Part shown: positions 34,109 through 43,745 of the stretch, piece by piece
Position numbering within the stretch: the first letter of the stretch is position 1
Layout of the letters: each line of letters starts with the position of its first letter
Assembly (NCBI RefSeq): GCF_000952685.1
Contig: NZ_JYHV01000018.1
Span: 1 to 64,000 of the forward strand
DNA: 64,000 nt
From: Stutzerimonas stutzeri
GTDB lineage: Bacteria; Pseudomonadota; Gammaproteobacteria; Pseudomonadales; Pseudomonadaceae
Direction: 5' to 3'
Notes under the pieces: model-generated
Told to the model about the DNA's origin: nothing
Databases searched by the model: none
The model's input: only the letters and a program-made list of their open reading frames with translations
Translations under genes and position numbers: made by a program

Positions 34109-34735
34109 ATGGCGAAAGTACTGGTTCTCTACTATTCCTCCTACGGCCACATCGAAACCCTTGCGCAATCAGTCGCCGAGGGCGCGCGCCAGGCTGGCGC
34201 GCAGGCGGTGGTGAAACGCGTACCCGAGCTCGTCCCTGGGGCTGTGGCCGAAAAAGCGGGATACAAGCTCGATCAACCAGCCGATGTGGCTAGCGTGGCG
34301 GAACTGCCCGAATACGACGCGATCGTTATCGGGACGCCGACGCGTTTCGGCAACATGGCTTCTCAGATGAAAAATTTTCTCGACCAGTGCGGCAGCTTGT
34401 GGTTCGAGGACCGGCTGGTCGGCAAGGTCGGTAGCGTGTTCACCTCGACCGGCAGCCAGCACGGCGGCCAGGAGAGCACGCTACTGGCGACGCACACTGT
34501 TCTGCTCCATCTGGGCATGATCATCGTGGGTCTGCCCTATAGCTTCAAAGGCCAGTTGCGAATGGACGCGATCACCGGCGGCACCCCGTACGGCGCTTCG
34601 ACGCTGGCTGACGATGGTAACGGCGGCGATCGGCAGCCGAGCGACAACGAGTTGCAAGGGGCCCGTTTCCAGGGCTGGCATGTCGCTCGAGTCGCCGAGG
34701 CGCTGGCCGCATCGCCTGTCGGAATACCCCAATGA
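34109..34735 (+). CDS. wrbA: NAD(P)H:quinone oxidoreductase, WrbA family
   Basis: A 208-residue flavodoxin-like quinone reductase that binds FMN and reduces quinones by two electrons, avoiding semiquinone radicals. The FMN-binding start is [16 protein letters not shown], followed by the WrbA insert and [31 protein letters not shown] and the C-terminal [13 protein letters not shown] are WrbA-specific. The ATG is preceded by GAGG 8 bases upstream. The MFS gene overlaps its stop by 4 bases (ATGA). The divergent LysR gene probably regulates both. Confidence 0.93.
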   Translation: MAKVLVLYYSSYGHIETLAQSVAEGARQAGAQAVVKRVPELVPGAVAEKAGYKLDQPADVASVAELPEYDAIVIGTPTRFGNMASQMKNFLDQCGSLWFEDRLVGKVGSVFTSTGSQHGGQESTLLATHTVLLHLGMIIVGLPYSFKGQLRMDAITGGTPYGASTLADDGNGGDRQPSDNELQGARFQGWHVARVAEALAASPVGIPQ

Positions 34736-35940
34736 ATGCCACCGCGGCGAGTACGCGGCCCTCCTCGCTCGTCTGGTTAGTGTTGGGCTGTGGCGTGGTG
34801 GCGGCCTTGTATGTGGGCAAAGCCGCCATCGCGACGCCCGCGCTTCAGGCTGACTTGAATCTCAGCCTTGCCGAGGTCGGCTGGCTTACCGGGATATTCG
34901 CAGTGCTCGGGCTCATTGGCGGTGCGCCGGCGGGTGCACTGGTGGCGGCTGTTGGTGACCGACGCACACTGCTTATCGGTCTGGGAACGATGACGTTCGC
35001 AGGTGCAGCGGGTGCCATGGCCGGCTCGTATCCGATTCTGCTGGGCTCGAGGCTGGTGGAAGGGTTCGGTTTTCTGCTGACCATCGTCGCCGGTCCGGCG
35101 CTGCTGCAGCGCGTCACGACCGGCGCGCAGCGTGACATGGCGTTTTCACTATGGAGCTGTTTCATGCCATGCGGGATCGCCCTCGCGATGCTAGCCGGGC
35201 CGCTGTTCCAGACCTGGCAATCATTCTGGTGGTCGAGTTCGGGTCTCGCCGCTGCGGCGGCAGTAATGGTGGCGCTCTGTGCGCCGCGAGGCGGCTCGCC
35301 AGGCGACTTTGCACCGGGGCGCATGATCGAAGGCATCCGCCGGCTGCTTTGCGCCAAAGGCATCCTGTCACTGGCGATCGGTTTCGCGCTGTACAGCCTG
35401 ATGTTTTTCGCCCTGTTCAGCTTTCTTCCGGTCCTGTTGATGGAGCGTATGGAGGTGTCCTATCGAAGCGCCGGTCTGTTGGCCGCGCTGGCGAGCGCCA
35501 TCAACGTCAGTGGCAACCTCGCCGCCGGTTTTTTGATGGCGCGCGGAGCCGATCGCGCATCGCTCATAGCCGTTGCAGGCGGCATCATGGGGGCGTCGGG
35601 GATCTGCATTTTTCTGGGGTTCCTTCCGGCCCTGCCGACGCTGCTGTTGTGCCTGCTCTTTTCCGCAGTTGGAGGGCTGATTCCTGCCACCTTGTTGGCC
35701 TGCGCACCGCTGCTTGCAGCTCAGGCCGCGCTGGTACCGATTGCGGTCGGTCTGATCATGCAGGGAAGCAATCTCGGGCAACTGATTGGTCCGGTTGCGG
35801 TGGGCAGCGCAACGGCAGCGTTCGGCTGGAGCGCAGCCGGTGCGGTGGTGCTGATTGCAGCAATCGCGATCAATCTAGTCGCGCTGCGTCTACGTCCCGT
35901 CTTCGCCGCGGCGAAACGCGACGCTGTTACGGCGCGCTGA
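34732..35940 (+). CDS. MFS transporter coupled to wrbA
   Basis: A 402-residue, twelve-helix major facilitator protein. The loop between helices 2 and 3 carries [17 protein letters not shown], a variant of the family's GxxxDRxGRR motif. It opens with [20 protein letters not shown] and ends with [14 protein letters not shown]. The ATGA overlap with wrbA indicates translational coupling. The subgroup (cyanate/NimT-like or drug exporters) cannot be fixed by eye. Efflux of a quinone-like or phenolic compound would fit the wrbA partner. Confidence 0.82.
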   Translation: MNATAASTRPSSLVWLVLGCGVVAALYVGKAAIATPALQADLNLSLAEVGWLTGIFAVLGLIGGAPAGALVAAVGDRRTLLIGLGTMTFAGAAGAMAGSYPILLGSRLVEGFGFLLTIVAGPALLQRVTTGAQRDMAFSLWSCFMPCGIALAMLAGPLFQTWQSFWWSSSGLAAAAAVMVALCAPRGGSPGDFAPGRMIEGIRRLLCAKGILSLAIGFALYSLMFFALFSFLPVLLMERMEVSYRSAGLLAALASAINVSGNLAAGFLMARGADRASLIAVAGGIMGASGICIFLGFLPALPTLLLCLLFSAVGGLIPATLLACAPLLAAQAALVPIAVGLIMQGSNLGQLIGPVAVGSATAAFGWSAAGAVVLIAAIAINLVALRLRPVFAAAKRDAVTAR

Positions 35941-35978
35941 ACCGGTGGCAACGATGACCGATCCGCGGTCGCCCGGTG

Positions 35979-38534
35979 TCATTTCATTCCCAGGCGCTCG
36001 CGCATGTCCGCCGTAATCCGTTGTCCCGTCTCGTCGATACCGATCCAGGGGTCGTCATCGCCCTGCTCTTCCAGCCGCGGAATAAGGTTGCGAATGGTCC
36101 AGAGATTGGCGCCCTTGAGTTCGGCCAGCTCGTCGCGATGAATCGGCACCGACACACCCAGGCCTTCCCGGGCGCGTACCGAGTAAGCTGCGACCGTGCT
36201 GGCGCCCTTGCTGTTGCGCAGGTAGTCGATGAAGATCCGCCCCACGCGATTCTTCGGCCCGCTGACCGCCGAGAAATGCTGCGGCAACAACTTGGCCATG
36301 TACTGTGCGATGGCTTGGCTGAACGCCTTGACCTCGCCCCAGCCGTGGACCGGTTCGAGCGGCACCAGAATATGCAATCCTTTGCCGCCGCTGGTCTTGA
36401 GGAAGGATTGCAGACCGATCTCATCGAGTAGCGTCTGGGTCAGCTGCGTGGCTTCGATCATGCGCTTCCACGGCAGCGCCGGATCGGGGTCGAGATCGAG
36501 GACGAAGCGATCGGGATGATCGAGCACCGGCGCCACCGCGTTCCAGGTGTGCAGCTCGATGGTGCCCATCTGCGCGGCGCTGACCAGCGCCTCGGGCGTG
36601 TCGATGGTCATCAGCGCGGCGTGGTCGGGAAACAGCGCAGTATCCAGCTGAGTGATGTGCGGGATGCTCAGCTTCTCGGTGTGTTTCTGGAAGAACAGTT
36701 CGCCATCGATGCCTTCCGGTGCCCGCACCAGTGCCAGCGGCCGGTGGCGCAGATGCGGTAGCGCCCAGGGCGCCACCTCGGCATAGAAGCGCGCCAGTTC
36801 CATCTTGGTCGCGCCGATGGATTTGTCGATGACGCGCTCTGGATTAGAGATCTTGATCTTACCGGCGGTATTCTTTGCCGTGCCGCCCCTGGGCTTGTGC
36901 GATGTCGCAGCCTTCTCCGCCTTCGCCGGGCGCTCCTGGGTAATGGCTTCAGCGGGCTTGTCGGAACGCAACCCGTGAAATACCGAATGGCGAATAACAC
37001 CCTGGCGGGTCATTTCCGCGTAGGCGACTTCACACATCAGCTCTGGCTTCAGCCAGTGCGCGCCCCGCACATCAGCAGGAGGTGGTGCCTTGGCCAGTGG
37101 GCTCTTGTCGATTTCCAGCGGTTTAAGCTTGGCGTGCAGGTTCTTCAGCGTGACCTGATTGAAGCCGGTGCCCACCTTACCCGCATAGTGCAGTTCGCCT
37201 TCGTCGTTATGCAGCCCGAGCAGCAAGGCCCCGAAGCCGCTGCGCGCGCCTTTGGGATCGGTGAAGCCGACGATGATGAACTCCTGACGGTTCTTGCATT
37301 TGACCTTCACCCAGCTGTTGCTGCGCTTGGAGACGTACGTACTGCCGGCGCGTTTGCCGATCAGCCCCTCCAGCTTCATTTGGCAGGCGCTCTCCAGCAC
37401 ACTCTCCGGCTCCTCGGTGAAATCGCCGGAAAATCGCAGCAGTTCGTTGTCATTCTTCTCAAGCACCTGTTCCAGCGCCGCCCGGCGCTGCTCCAGCGGG
37501 ACTTCGCGAAGATCCATGCCATTCAGGTACGGTAGATCGAACAGGTAGTAGACGATGGTGCCGCTGCGCCCGACCTCGAAGGCGTTCTGCAGCGCCTGGA
37601 AATCTGGCGTTCCGTCCTCGTTGGGCACCACCACTTCGCCGTCCAGCCAGGCCGATTCCAATCCGAGCGCCGCCAGCGCTTCGGCTTGCTGTGGCATCTT
37701 GGACGTCCAGTCGTGACCGTTGCGGGTAAACAGCTGCACCCTGCCGGATTCGATCCGAGCCATGATCCGATAACCGTCGAACTTGATCTCGTAACGCCAA
37801 TCGCCATCGGGCACCGAATCGACCAACGTGGCCAGCTGCGGTTTGATGCTGTCGGGCAAGGACGCGGGTCTGGCGCCAGACAAGCTGGCTTTTCTGGATT
37901 TGCTCTTGCGTGCGGCGGGCGTTTTGATCGGCTTGGCATCGGTTTCGAGTTTCGCCTTGCCGCGTTTGCGCGGAATCAGCGTGCGATCGCTGAGCACGCT
38001 GTCGGGCTGTTCCCTGACGATGTCGTACTCCTGCTCGGGCCGTGCCGCCTCATCGTTCGACTTGATCAGAAACCACTGTTCCTTGCCGCCGTCCATGCGG
38101 GTGCGCACCAAGTTCCAGCTGCCGCTGAGTTTTTCCCCTTCCAGGGTGAATTTCAGCTTGCCCTTGCGGTAACCCTCCTGTGGGTCGCCCTGCGGAATCC
38201 AGACACCGCGATCCCACACGATTACATCACCGGCACCGTAGTGGCCTGCCGGAATGGTGCCTTCGAAGGTGGCGTAATCGAGCGGATGATCTTCGACATG
38301 AACGGCCAGTCGGCGCGATTTAGGATCAAGCGACGGGCCTTTGGGTACCGCCCAACTTTTCAGCGTGCCGTCGAGTTCGAGCCGGAAGTCGTAATGCAAT
38401 CGGGTCGCGTCGTGCTTCTGGATGCAGTACTGCAGTGCGTGGCGGGCGCCGCGCCGCCCCTTCGCCTTCGACTCGCCATCGGGTTCGGGTGTCGCGGCAA
38501 AGTCTCGCTTTCGATTGTATTCGTCGAGGGCCAT
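35979..38534 (-). CDS. ligD: Multifunctional ATP-dependent DNA ligase LigD
   Basis: An 851-residue LigD, the end-processing and sealing enzyme of bacterial non-homologous end joining. The order is phosphoesterase (about 20-190; HDATRLHYDFRLE, GHYGAGDVIVWD), ligase (about 230-530; adenylated Lys251 in IKFDGYRIMAR), then polymerase/primase (about 560-850; RPLALVRAPEGIDGE, the metal-binding LDLDPD, TSGGKGLHILVPL). This is the Pseudomonas arrangement. MALDEYNRK is chosen as start, with GGAG 7 bases upstream. The partner Ku is not encoded in this window. In P. aeruginosa ligD lies in the same stress region as the glycogen/trehalose genes, as here. Confidence 0.95.
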   Translation of the reverse strand: MALDEYNRKRDFAATPEPDGESKAKGRRGARHALQYCIQKHDATRLHYDFRLELDGTLKSWAVPKGPSLDPKSRRLAVHVEDHPLDYATFEGTIPAGHYGAGDVIVWDRGVWIPQGDPQEGYRKGKLKFTLEGEKLSGSWNLVRTRMDGGKEQWFLIKSNDEAARPEQEYDIVREQPDSVLSDRTLIPRKRGKAKLETDAKPIKTPAARKSKSRKASLSGARPASLPDSIKPQLATLVDSVPDGDWRYEIKFDGYRIMARIESGRVQLFTRNGHDWTSKMPQQAEALAALGLESAWLDGEVVVPNEDGTPDFQALQNAFEVGRSGTIVYYLFDLPYLNGMDLREVPLEQRRAALEQVLEKNDNELLRFSGDFTEEPESVLESACQMKLEGLIGKRAGSTYVSKRSNSWVKVKCKNRQEFIIVGFTDPKGARSGFGALLLGLHNDEGELHYAGKVGTGFNQVTLKNLHAKLKPLEIDKSPLAKAPPPADVRGAHWLKPELMCEVAYAEMTRQGVIRHSVFHGLRSDKPAEAITQERPAKAEKAATSHKPRGGTAKNTAGKIKISNPERVIDKSIGATKMELARFYAEVAPWALPHLRHRPLALVRAPEGIDGELFFQKHTEKLSIPHITQLDTALFPDHAALMTIDTPEALVSAAQMGTIELHTWNAVAPVLDHPDRFVLDLDPDPALPWKRMIEATQLTQTLLDEIGLQSFLKTSGGKGLHILVPLEPVHGWGEVKAFSQAIAQYMAKLLPQHFSAVSGPKNRVGRIFIDYLRNSKGASTVAAYSVRAREGLGVSVPIHRDELAELKGANLWTIRNLIPRLEEQGDDDPWIGIDETGQRITADMRERLGMK

Positions 38535-38566
38535 GGCGCAGCTCCGTGATTTGCGCAAGCGAGCGG

Positions 38567-38887
38567 CTATTCAAGCGAGCCCGGATCTGACGCAGGATCG
38601 GTCGGCCCGCCGTGGCTGGAATGGCGGCCGGGGCTCACCGAAGAGTCCTTCACGTCTGGATCCGATTCGCCTTCGGTTTTGGGCGGTGTACTGACGACGT
38701 CCCCATCCTCAGTCACCGTGCGGCCCTTGCTGTCCTTGTGCGTCTCAAGCGTCTCCTGCGGAGTCGGGTTGCCCATAGGGCTGGGCCGGGCGCCCTTCTC
38801 CTCTTCGGGCGTGCCGGCGGGCCATTGAGCGAACGCGGGTAATGAAGCCATGGCGCTCGCCAACAACAATATTTTTATCAAGTTCAT
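38567..38887 (-). CDS. Small exported Pro/Asp/Ser-rich protein
   Basis: A 106-residue protein with a clear signal peptide, MNLIKILLLASAMASLPAFA, cleaved before QWPAG. The mature part is hydrophilic, low in aromatics and rich in Pro, Glu, Asp, Ser and Thr (TPEEEKGARPSPMGNPTP, SVSPGRHSSHGGPTDPAS), so probably disordered in the periplasm. I do not recognise a family. It precedes ligD by 32 bases on the same strand and may share its transcript. Confidence 0.6.
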   Translation of the reverse strand: MNLIKILLLASAMASLPAFAQWPAGTPEEEKGARPSPMGNPTPQETLETHKDSKGRTVTEDGDVVSTPPKTEGESDPDVKDSSVSPGRHSSHGGPTDPASDPGSLE

Positions 38888-39154
38888 GAAAGGTTCCTCT
38901 GTGTGAAATGCTCGCGCTCGAATCGGCGCGGCCCATGAAGCCGCCTTTTTCGCCGGAGCGCGTAGCGACGTCGGTCTACAAGCCCAACGGCGGGGCTTAC
39001 TTCACGAACCGGTCTTCTGCCGAGCGGTGGCAAAAGGGTATTTACAACGGTGTAGGGCCTGCTAGCGTTGAGAAAAGTCGGCGCACAGCTGCGAAGGCTG
39101 ACTGCGAGCAATCTCGCGAAATATGAACTTGGACATGTAATGGGAGGAAGGGTC

Positions 39155-39436
39155 ATGGCTTCACGTCTACCTCTGTTGACGATCGAAAACATCCTTCGCA
39201 ACTACCTTCATCCCTTCCGCTGCGACTGCCATGCGCAGCAGGACAGCCGAGTCACCGTTCGGCTCTACGAGGAGCATCTGGACGGTGAGGAGCTGACCGT
39301 ATTCGGCATCACAGATGATCAGTGCCGCGACGCGGCCAATCTGGTGCGTCTCGCCCAAGAACTGCGCTTTGAACTTTACGCGACCCGGGGCGGGCTAATG
39401 ACCTCGTCACTTCCCGCGAAAGTCGCCGAGCGGTAG
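39155..39436 (+). CDS. DUF1652 protein
   Basis: A 93-residue cytoplasmic protein matching DUF1652, a small family restricted largely to pseudomonads. Characteristic segments are PLLTIENILRNYLHPFRCDC, then VTVRLYE, and ITDDQCRDAANLVRLAQELR. The function is unknown. GGAGG lies 7 bases before the chosen ATG, better than the ATG 15 bases upstream. Its stop codon falls inside an 11-bp hairpin shared with the convergent DUF892 gene. Confidence 0.85.
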   Translation: MASRLPLLTIENILRNYLHPFRCDCHAQQDSRVTVRLYEEHLDGEELTVFGITDDQCRDAANLVRLAQELRFELYATRGGLMTSSLPAKVAER

Positions 39437-39448
39437 TTACCGCTCGGC
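39425..39448. terminator. 11-bp hairpin between convergent genes
   Basis: GCCGAGCGGTA and TACCGCTCGGC form a perfect 11-bp stem with a 2-base spacer. It contains the DUF1652 stop codon and lies 15 bases from the DUF892 stop codon on the other strand. No T-run follows, so it may stabilise 3' ends rather than terminate. Confidence 0.5.
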
Positions 39449-39462
39449 AAACATCCTTGCTA

Positions 39463-39993
39463 TCAGCGTTTGGCCTCGGTGTTCGGCGCTTGTGCGCGGG
39501 TCAGATAGGCCTGAGTGAGTTCCGCCAGGTGGCTGCGCATCCATTCGGCCATGGCGACCTCCTCGGCCAGGATGCGGGTGCAGATTTCCGCAGTCTGGGT
39601 GTCACCGACCGCCTTGGCAGCTGCGATCAGAATTTCGTAAGAAGCAATTTCGAGGTTCTCGAAAACGTATCCCATCTGGGCCCCTTTGACGATTTCGTCG
39701 TTGACCATCATGCCGCCCATGGCCTGCCCCATCGCCATCATCTTGCCGCCCAGATCCTTTAAGCCCGAGTAGGATTTGTCGTACCGCTGAAGACAGGATT
39801 CGATCAACTTGGCCTGATTCTGAGTCTCGGTGATGTGCTGCTCGATACGCGCCTTCAATTCGGGGTAGTGCTCGATGCGGCTCGCCTGCTTGGTGAGCAT
39901 TGATTCGGCCTGGGCCTCCATCGCGTGAGCGTCACGCAACCACTCGATCAAACGTTCGACGCGGACATCGTTCCCGGTTTGTGCACTTTGCAT
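39463..39993 (-). CDS. DUF892 ferritin-like protein (YciF/YciE family)
   Basis: A 176-residue four-helix protein of the DUF892/YciF family. Features are LIEWLRDAHAMEAQAESML (E in helix 1), YPELKARIEQHITETQNQA (E-x-H), ENLEIASYEILIAAAK and ILAEEVAMAEWMRSHL. These carry the carboxylate and His positions of a ferritin-like di-iron site. Family members are stress-induced under RpoS or envelope-stress control in enterobacteria and pseudomonads. The gene lies in the stress block, divergent from mscS. Confidence 0.85.
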   Translation of the reverse strand: MQSAQTGNDVRVERLIEWLRDAHAMEAQAESMLTKQASRIEHYPELKARIEQHITETQNQAKLIESCLQRYDKSYSGLKDLGGKMMAMGQAMGGMMVNDEIVKGAQMGYVFENLEIASYEILIAAAKAVGDTQTAEICTRILAEEVAMAEWMRSHLAELTQAYLTRAQAPNTEAKR

Positions 39994-40132
39994 GGCTGTC
40001 TCCCACTGGTTCGGATAGCGATGAGGTTTTGCACCTCTTATCTAGTGTGAAAAGAGCCTTTCAAGGGAGTTCCAAGCTTCCGACTGGCTGCACGTTAACC
40101 ATGAACTTTGCAAGGGCGACATCAGTCATTTG

Positions 40133-41293
40133 ATGCACCCACGAAGCGGAGCTGGCTTTATCGAAATTCTCAACATCCCCCTGCGATGGGAAGCCTACAT
40201 AACCGAGCCCGCGCTGCGCACGCTGCTGGCAGCGGCCTCCGTTGTGGTACTGCTGAGCGTGTTCAGTCGTGTACTCACCGCCGTGATGCTGCGATTGGGC
40301 CGCAGTTTTCTGTTTACCAAAGCCGTCTCCGAGCAGCTGGAAAAACCCGTTCGGGTGCTGCTGCCGTTGCTTGGCCTGCAGGCCGTGCTTGCGGCGGGCA
40401 GCGATGAGCCTGCATTGATGGACGCCGCCAGACGCATCACCACTTTGTTGATCATCGCCTGTTTCACCTGGCTGGCCTTGCGCCTGCTGCGCGGTGTCGA
40501 GCATGCCGTGCGCTTGAAAAACCCTGTGGATGTGATCGACAACCTCCGCGCCCGGCAGATTCAGACACAATCGAGGGTACTGCTGCGCACCCTGGGCTTC
40601 TTCATTCTGTTGGTCGGTGCCGCTGGCATGCTGATGACCTTTCCCGCCGCACGCCAGTTCGGTGCCAGTTTGCTGGCCTCCGCCGGACTGGCCGGGCTGG
40701 CCGTCGGTTTCGCCGCGCGTCCGGTGCTCGCGAACTTGATCGCCGGCATCCAGATCGCGGTCACCCAGCCGATTCGGCTGGACGACGTGGTGATCGTCGA
40801 GAACGAATGGGGCCGTATCGAGGAAATCACCGGCACCTACGTCGTCGTGCGGATCTGGGACGATCGCCGGCTGGTGGTACCGCTGCAGTACTTCATCGAA
40901 AAGCCATTCCAGAACTGGACGCGCCGCAACTCCAGCATCATCGGCTCGGTATTTTTCTGGGTCGATTACTCGCTGCCACTCGAGCCGTTGCGCGAAGAAC
41001 TGCGGCGACTCTGTCAGGAGGTTCCTGAGCTTTGGGATGGGCGCGTCATCGTATTGCAGGTGACCGATACCAGTGAAAAATCCATCCAGCTGCGGGTGCT
41101 GGTCAGCTCACCGGACTCATCCCGTAACTGGGATCTGCGCTGCCACCTGCGTGAGAGCCTCATTGGCTTCGTCCAGCGCAAATACCCTCAGTGCCTGCCG
41201 CAGTTGCGTGCCGATCTGAGCGTCGGGCAGAAGCCGAGCGTCGATCATTCGGTGCCGGAACGCGTGGAACCGGAGCGTCAACCTCCGGTTTGA
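40133..41293 (+). CDS. MscS-family mechanosensitive channel
   Basis: A 386-residue membrane protein. Four or five N-terminal helices are followed by the MscS core. The pore-lining helix shows GASLLASAGLAGLAVGFAAR, the Gly/Ala pattern of MscS TM3, and continues into the beta domain (IRLDDVVIVENEWGRIEEI, VVVRIWDDRRLVVPLQYF). It opens under membrane tension to release solutes on hypo-osmotic shock, which matches the trehalose synthesis genes nearby. The ATG at 40133 directly follows an in-frame TTG; the ribosome site is poor, so the start is uncertain. Confidence 0.85.
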   Translation: MHPRSGAGFIEILNIPLRWEAYITEPALRTLLAAASVVVLLSVFSRVLTAVMLRLGRSFLFTKAVSEQLEKPVRVLLPLLGLQAVLAAGSDEPALMDAARRITTLLIIACFTWLALRLLRGVEHAVRLKNPVDVIDNLRARQIQTQSRVLLRTLGFFILLVGAAGMLMTFPAARQFGASLLASAGLAGLAVGFAARPVLANLIAGIQIAVTQPIRLDDVVIVENEWGRIEEITGTYVVVRIWDDRRLVVPLQYFIEKPFQNWTRRNSSIIGSVFFWVDYSLPLEPLREELRRLCQEVPELWDGRVIVLQVTDTSEKSIQLRVLVSSPDSSRNWDLRCHLRESLIGFVQRKYPQCLPQLRADLSVGQKPSVDHSVPERVEPERQPPV

Positions 41294-41384
41294 TGGTGCT
41301 GTGTCGTAGCTGAGTCGTGCTGCTATACGGGGCGTCGCGCAGCGGACTGTCGCCTCTCGGTGCGTAACGGATGGCTGCGTCGGC

Positions 41385-41885
41385 TCATTCGTGCTCGCGC
41401 AACTTGCGCAGCAGTTGCTCGTACTTGCTCGGTAACTGCTCTAGCCCGTAATGCGCAGCCTGCTTGCGGATCTCCACCCGATCACCTTCGAACTGAACCG
41501 TCTCGCTGATGCTGACTTGGCGTTCGCCTTGCATCAGCGCAAAGGCGTAGCACTGGGTGCCGCCGGGATCCTCCTCACCATCGTCGGCGACTCCGGTGTT
41601 GGCGATGGCAATGTCGGCGACGCTGGCATTCAGTGCGCCGACCGCCATCTCGGTGGCGACTTCTTCGCTGGTTAGGCCAAAGGTCTCGATGGTTTCAAAA
41701 CTGACATGAAGCAGCCGGTTTTTCGCTTTCGGCGAGTACACGACGAAACCGCTATCGAGCACCTGACCGCAGCCGGGAATGTCGCCTAACAACGAGGCCA
41801 TCAGGCCACACGTACAGGATTCGGCAGTGGTCAATTTAATGTGTTTGTCGCTTAAAAATTGCACGATTTCAGCAAGGTCTCGCAT
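41385..41885 (-). CDS. CinA-family nicotinamide-nucleotide amidase (PncC-like)
   Basis: A 166-residue stand-alone CinA C-terminal domain (PncC-type), which deamidates nicotinamide mononucleotide to nicotinate mononucleotide in NAD salvage. Diagnostic stretches are TTAESCTCGLMASLLGDIPG, with the nucleophile Ser and Cys-Gly segment, and GFVVYSPKAKNRLL. IANTGVADDGEEDPGGTQCY forms the second conserved block. The N-terminal molybdopterin-binding-like domain of full CinA is absent. GGAGG lies 7 bases before the ATG. An AlgU-type promoter candidate sits about 50-77 bases upstream. Confidence 0.85.
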   Translation of the reverse strand: MRDLAEIVQFLSDKHIKLTTAESCTCGLMASLLGDIPGCGQVLDSGFVVYSPKAKNRLLHVSFETIETFGLTSEEVATEMAVGALNASVADIAIANTGVADDGEEDPGGTQCYAFALMQGERQVSISETVQFEGDRVEIRKQAAHYGLEQLPSKYEQLLRKLREHE

Positions 41886-41934
41886 GGTCTTGCCTCCGAC
41901 TGGCAACGGTAATACACCCAAGTTCGGTCAATTT

Positions 41935-41962
41935 TCGGAACCGAGGTGCCTTCGCAAAGTTC
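41935..41962 (-). promoter_or_regulatory. Candidate AlgU/RpoE-type promoter for the cinA-like gene
   Basis: On the minus strand GAACTT (41962-41957) and TCCGA (41939-41935) are separated by 17 bases, close to the AlgU consensus GAACTT-N16/17-TCTGA. The predicted transcript would start about 43 bases before the cinA-like ATG. Confidence 0.4.
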
Positions 41963-41989
41963 CCCTAGGCTGTTTGCATCAAAACTTGA

Positions 41990-42042
41990 GAACTAATTCA
42001 TAGCGGTCCGGTCTTTTTCAAGGTAGGGCCGTGCGAGCCCTA
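41990..42042 (+). promoter_or_regulatory. Upstream region of glgA: weak AlgU-like promoter and hairpin
   Basis: GAACTA (41990-41995), a 16-base spacer and TCTTT (42012-42016) resemble an AlgU promoter weakly. A hairpin TAGGGC-N7-GCCCTA follows at 42024-42042. Together with the cinA-side promoter they fill the 297-base divergent gap before glgA. Confidence 0.25.
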
Positions 42043-42182
42043 TGCCGCGAAACAAGCGGCCCTAACAAGAAAAATCACTCTTGCCGTGCTCATGGTTTGC
42101 AGCTCCCCAGCGGGCGCTGTGTGGAAACAAACGTGCTCGTGACCACCTTGGCGCAGATGCCGGTCACTTGGGGAAGATTCTT

Positions 42183-43733
42183 ATGAGTATTGCTGCAGTG
42201 AATGCCCGGCCTGTCCACCTCAACACAATCCAACGTCTGGAGACGCCCATCGAGCGTCCAGTGCTGCAGCTTCGCAGCACGCAAGACGACAAAAAGAAGA
42301 TCCTCTTCGTCACCTCGGAACTGACCGATCTGGTCAAGACGGGTGGACTTGCAGACGTGTCCGCTGCCCTGCCCCGCGCATTGGGAGATCGGCACGATGT
42401 CCGGGTGTTGATCCCAGGCTATACCCAAGTCATGCAGTGCCCCGAACCAATCCGCATCGTCGGCAGAGTGCTCTCGCACGGCGATCTACCTTCTTGCCGG
42501 ATCGGCCGCCTCGATATGCCCGACGGTCTGATCATCTACGTGTTGATCTGCCCTGAGCTCTACGAGCGCGATGGTCTGCCCTACAGCGATGAGCACGGTC
42601 ACGACTGGCCGGACAACCCGGTGCGTTTCGCCCGCCTGTGCATGGCCGCCGCGGATATCGCCGCAGGCACGGCCTGCATCCGCTGGACCCCCGATCTGGT
42701 CCATGCCCACGACTGGCCGACCGGGCTGACCCCGGCGTACATGCATTGGCGAGGGCTGCACACACCCAGCATCTTCACCATTCATAACCTGGCCTACCAA
42801 GGCAACATCGACATGAGCCTGCGCCGGGCGCTGGGTATTCCGCTCGAAGCCTGCGGACCTGAGCGGATGGAATTCTACGGTGCGCTGTCGCTGCTCAAGG
42901 CCGGTATCGCCTACGCCAATCACGTGACGACCGTCAGCGCTACCTACGCTCAGGAGATCACCACGCCGGAATTCGGCTGCGGCATGGAAGGCTTCCTCAG
43001 CATGAAAGCTCGCCAGGGCCTGCTCAGCGGCCTGCTCAATGGTATTGACGAAAGTTGGGAGCCACAAAGCTGCTCACACCTGGTCAGCCCGTTCGGTCCC
43101 GATGACTGGTCTGGTAAAAAAATCAACGCGGCGCATGTCCGTGAGCTGTTCGGGTTGGACGAAAGCGACGGTCCACTTTTTTCGGTGGTGTCGCGGTTGG
43201 TGCACCAAAAGGGCATCGACCTGACCATCGAAGTGGCCGAGACGATCGTTCAGCACGGCGGCCAGTTGGCCATCCTGGGCCGTGGCGACCCGCATATCGA
43301 AGACGAAGTCAGACGCTTGGCCGAGCGCTTCCCCGGCCGTGTCGGCGCGCATATTGGCTTCAACGAGACCGATGCCCGTCGGCTGTTCGCCGGCAGCGAC
43401 TTCCTGCTCATGCCCTCGCGCTACGAGCCTTGCGGCCTGAGCCAGATGTACGCCCAGCGCTTCGCCTCGTTGCCCATCGCCCACCGCACAGGTGGGCTGG
43501 CCGACAGCATTGACGACGGCGTGACCGGCTTTCTGTTCAACGAGGCCACCACGCAGAGTTACCGCCACGCCGTGGAACGGGCATTAGCGGTGCATCAGCG
43601 ACCGCAACTGCTCAATGCAATGCGCTGCCGCGCGATGGGCAGTGGCTTTTTCTGGCGCCACGCGATCGAACCCTACGACCGGCTGTACCAGCGGTTGCTG
43701 GGCGGACGGCGCGAGGCCCGTGCCATTTTTTAA
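42183..43733 (+). CDS. glgA: Glycogen synthase GlgA
   Basis: A 516-residue GT5 glycosyltransferase that extends alpha-1,4-glucan from ADP-glucose. The ADP-glucose loop KTGGLADV lies at 52-59, and the C-terminal catalytic motif EPCGLSQMYA begins at Glu415. IFTIHNLAYQGN and the VSRLVHQKGIDL region are also typical. An N-terminal extension of about 37 residues precedes the usual enzyme start. GGGGA lies 7 bases before the chosen ATG. It heads the glgA-treZ-malQ-treY-DUF2934-glgX cluster, with 12 bases to treZ. No glgC is present in the window, so the ADP-glucose source is elsewhere. Confidence 0.95.
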   Translation: MSIAAVNARPVHLNTIQRLETPIERPVLQLRSTQDDKKKILFVTSELTDLVKTGGLADVSAALPRALGDRHDVRVLIPGYTQVMQCPEPIRIVGRVLSHGDLPSCRIGRLDMPDGLIIYVLICPELYERDGLPYSDEHGHDWPDNPVRFARLCMAAADIAAGTACIRWTPDLVHAHDWPTGLTPAYMHWRGLHTPSIFTIHNLAYQGNIDMSLRRALGIPLEACGPERMEFYGALSLLKAGIAYANHVTTVSATYAQEITTPEFGCGMEGFLSMKARQGLLSGLLNGIDESWEPQSCSHLVSPFGPDDWSGKKINAAHVRELFGLDESDGPLFSVVSRLVHQKGIDLTIEVAETIVQHGGQLAILGRGDPHIEDEVRRLAERFPGRVGAHIGFNETDARRLFAGSDFLLMPSRYEPCGLSQMYAQRFASLPIAHRTGGLADSIDDGVTGFLFNEATTQSYRHAVERALAVHQRPQLLNAMRCRAMGSGFFWRHAIEPYDRLYQRLLGGRREARAIF

Positions 43734-43745
43734 CGAGGGTGATCA

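Noticed and set aside
40103..40130. AlgU-like promoter (GAACTT-N17-TCATT) for the MscS gene
   Set aside because: It would place the transcript start almost on the start codon, and the -10 match is poor.
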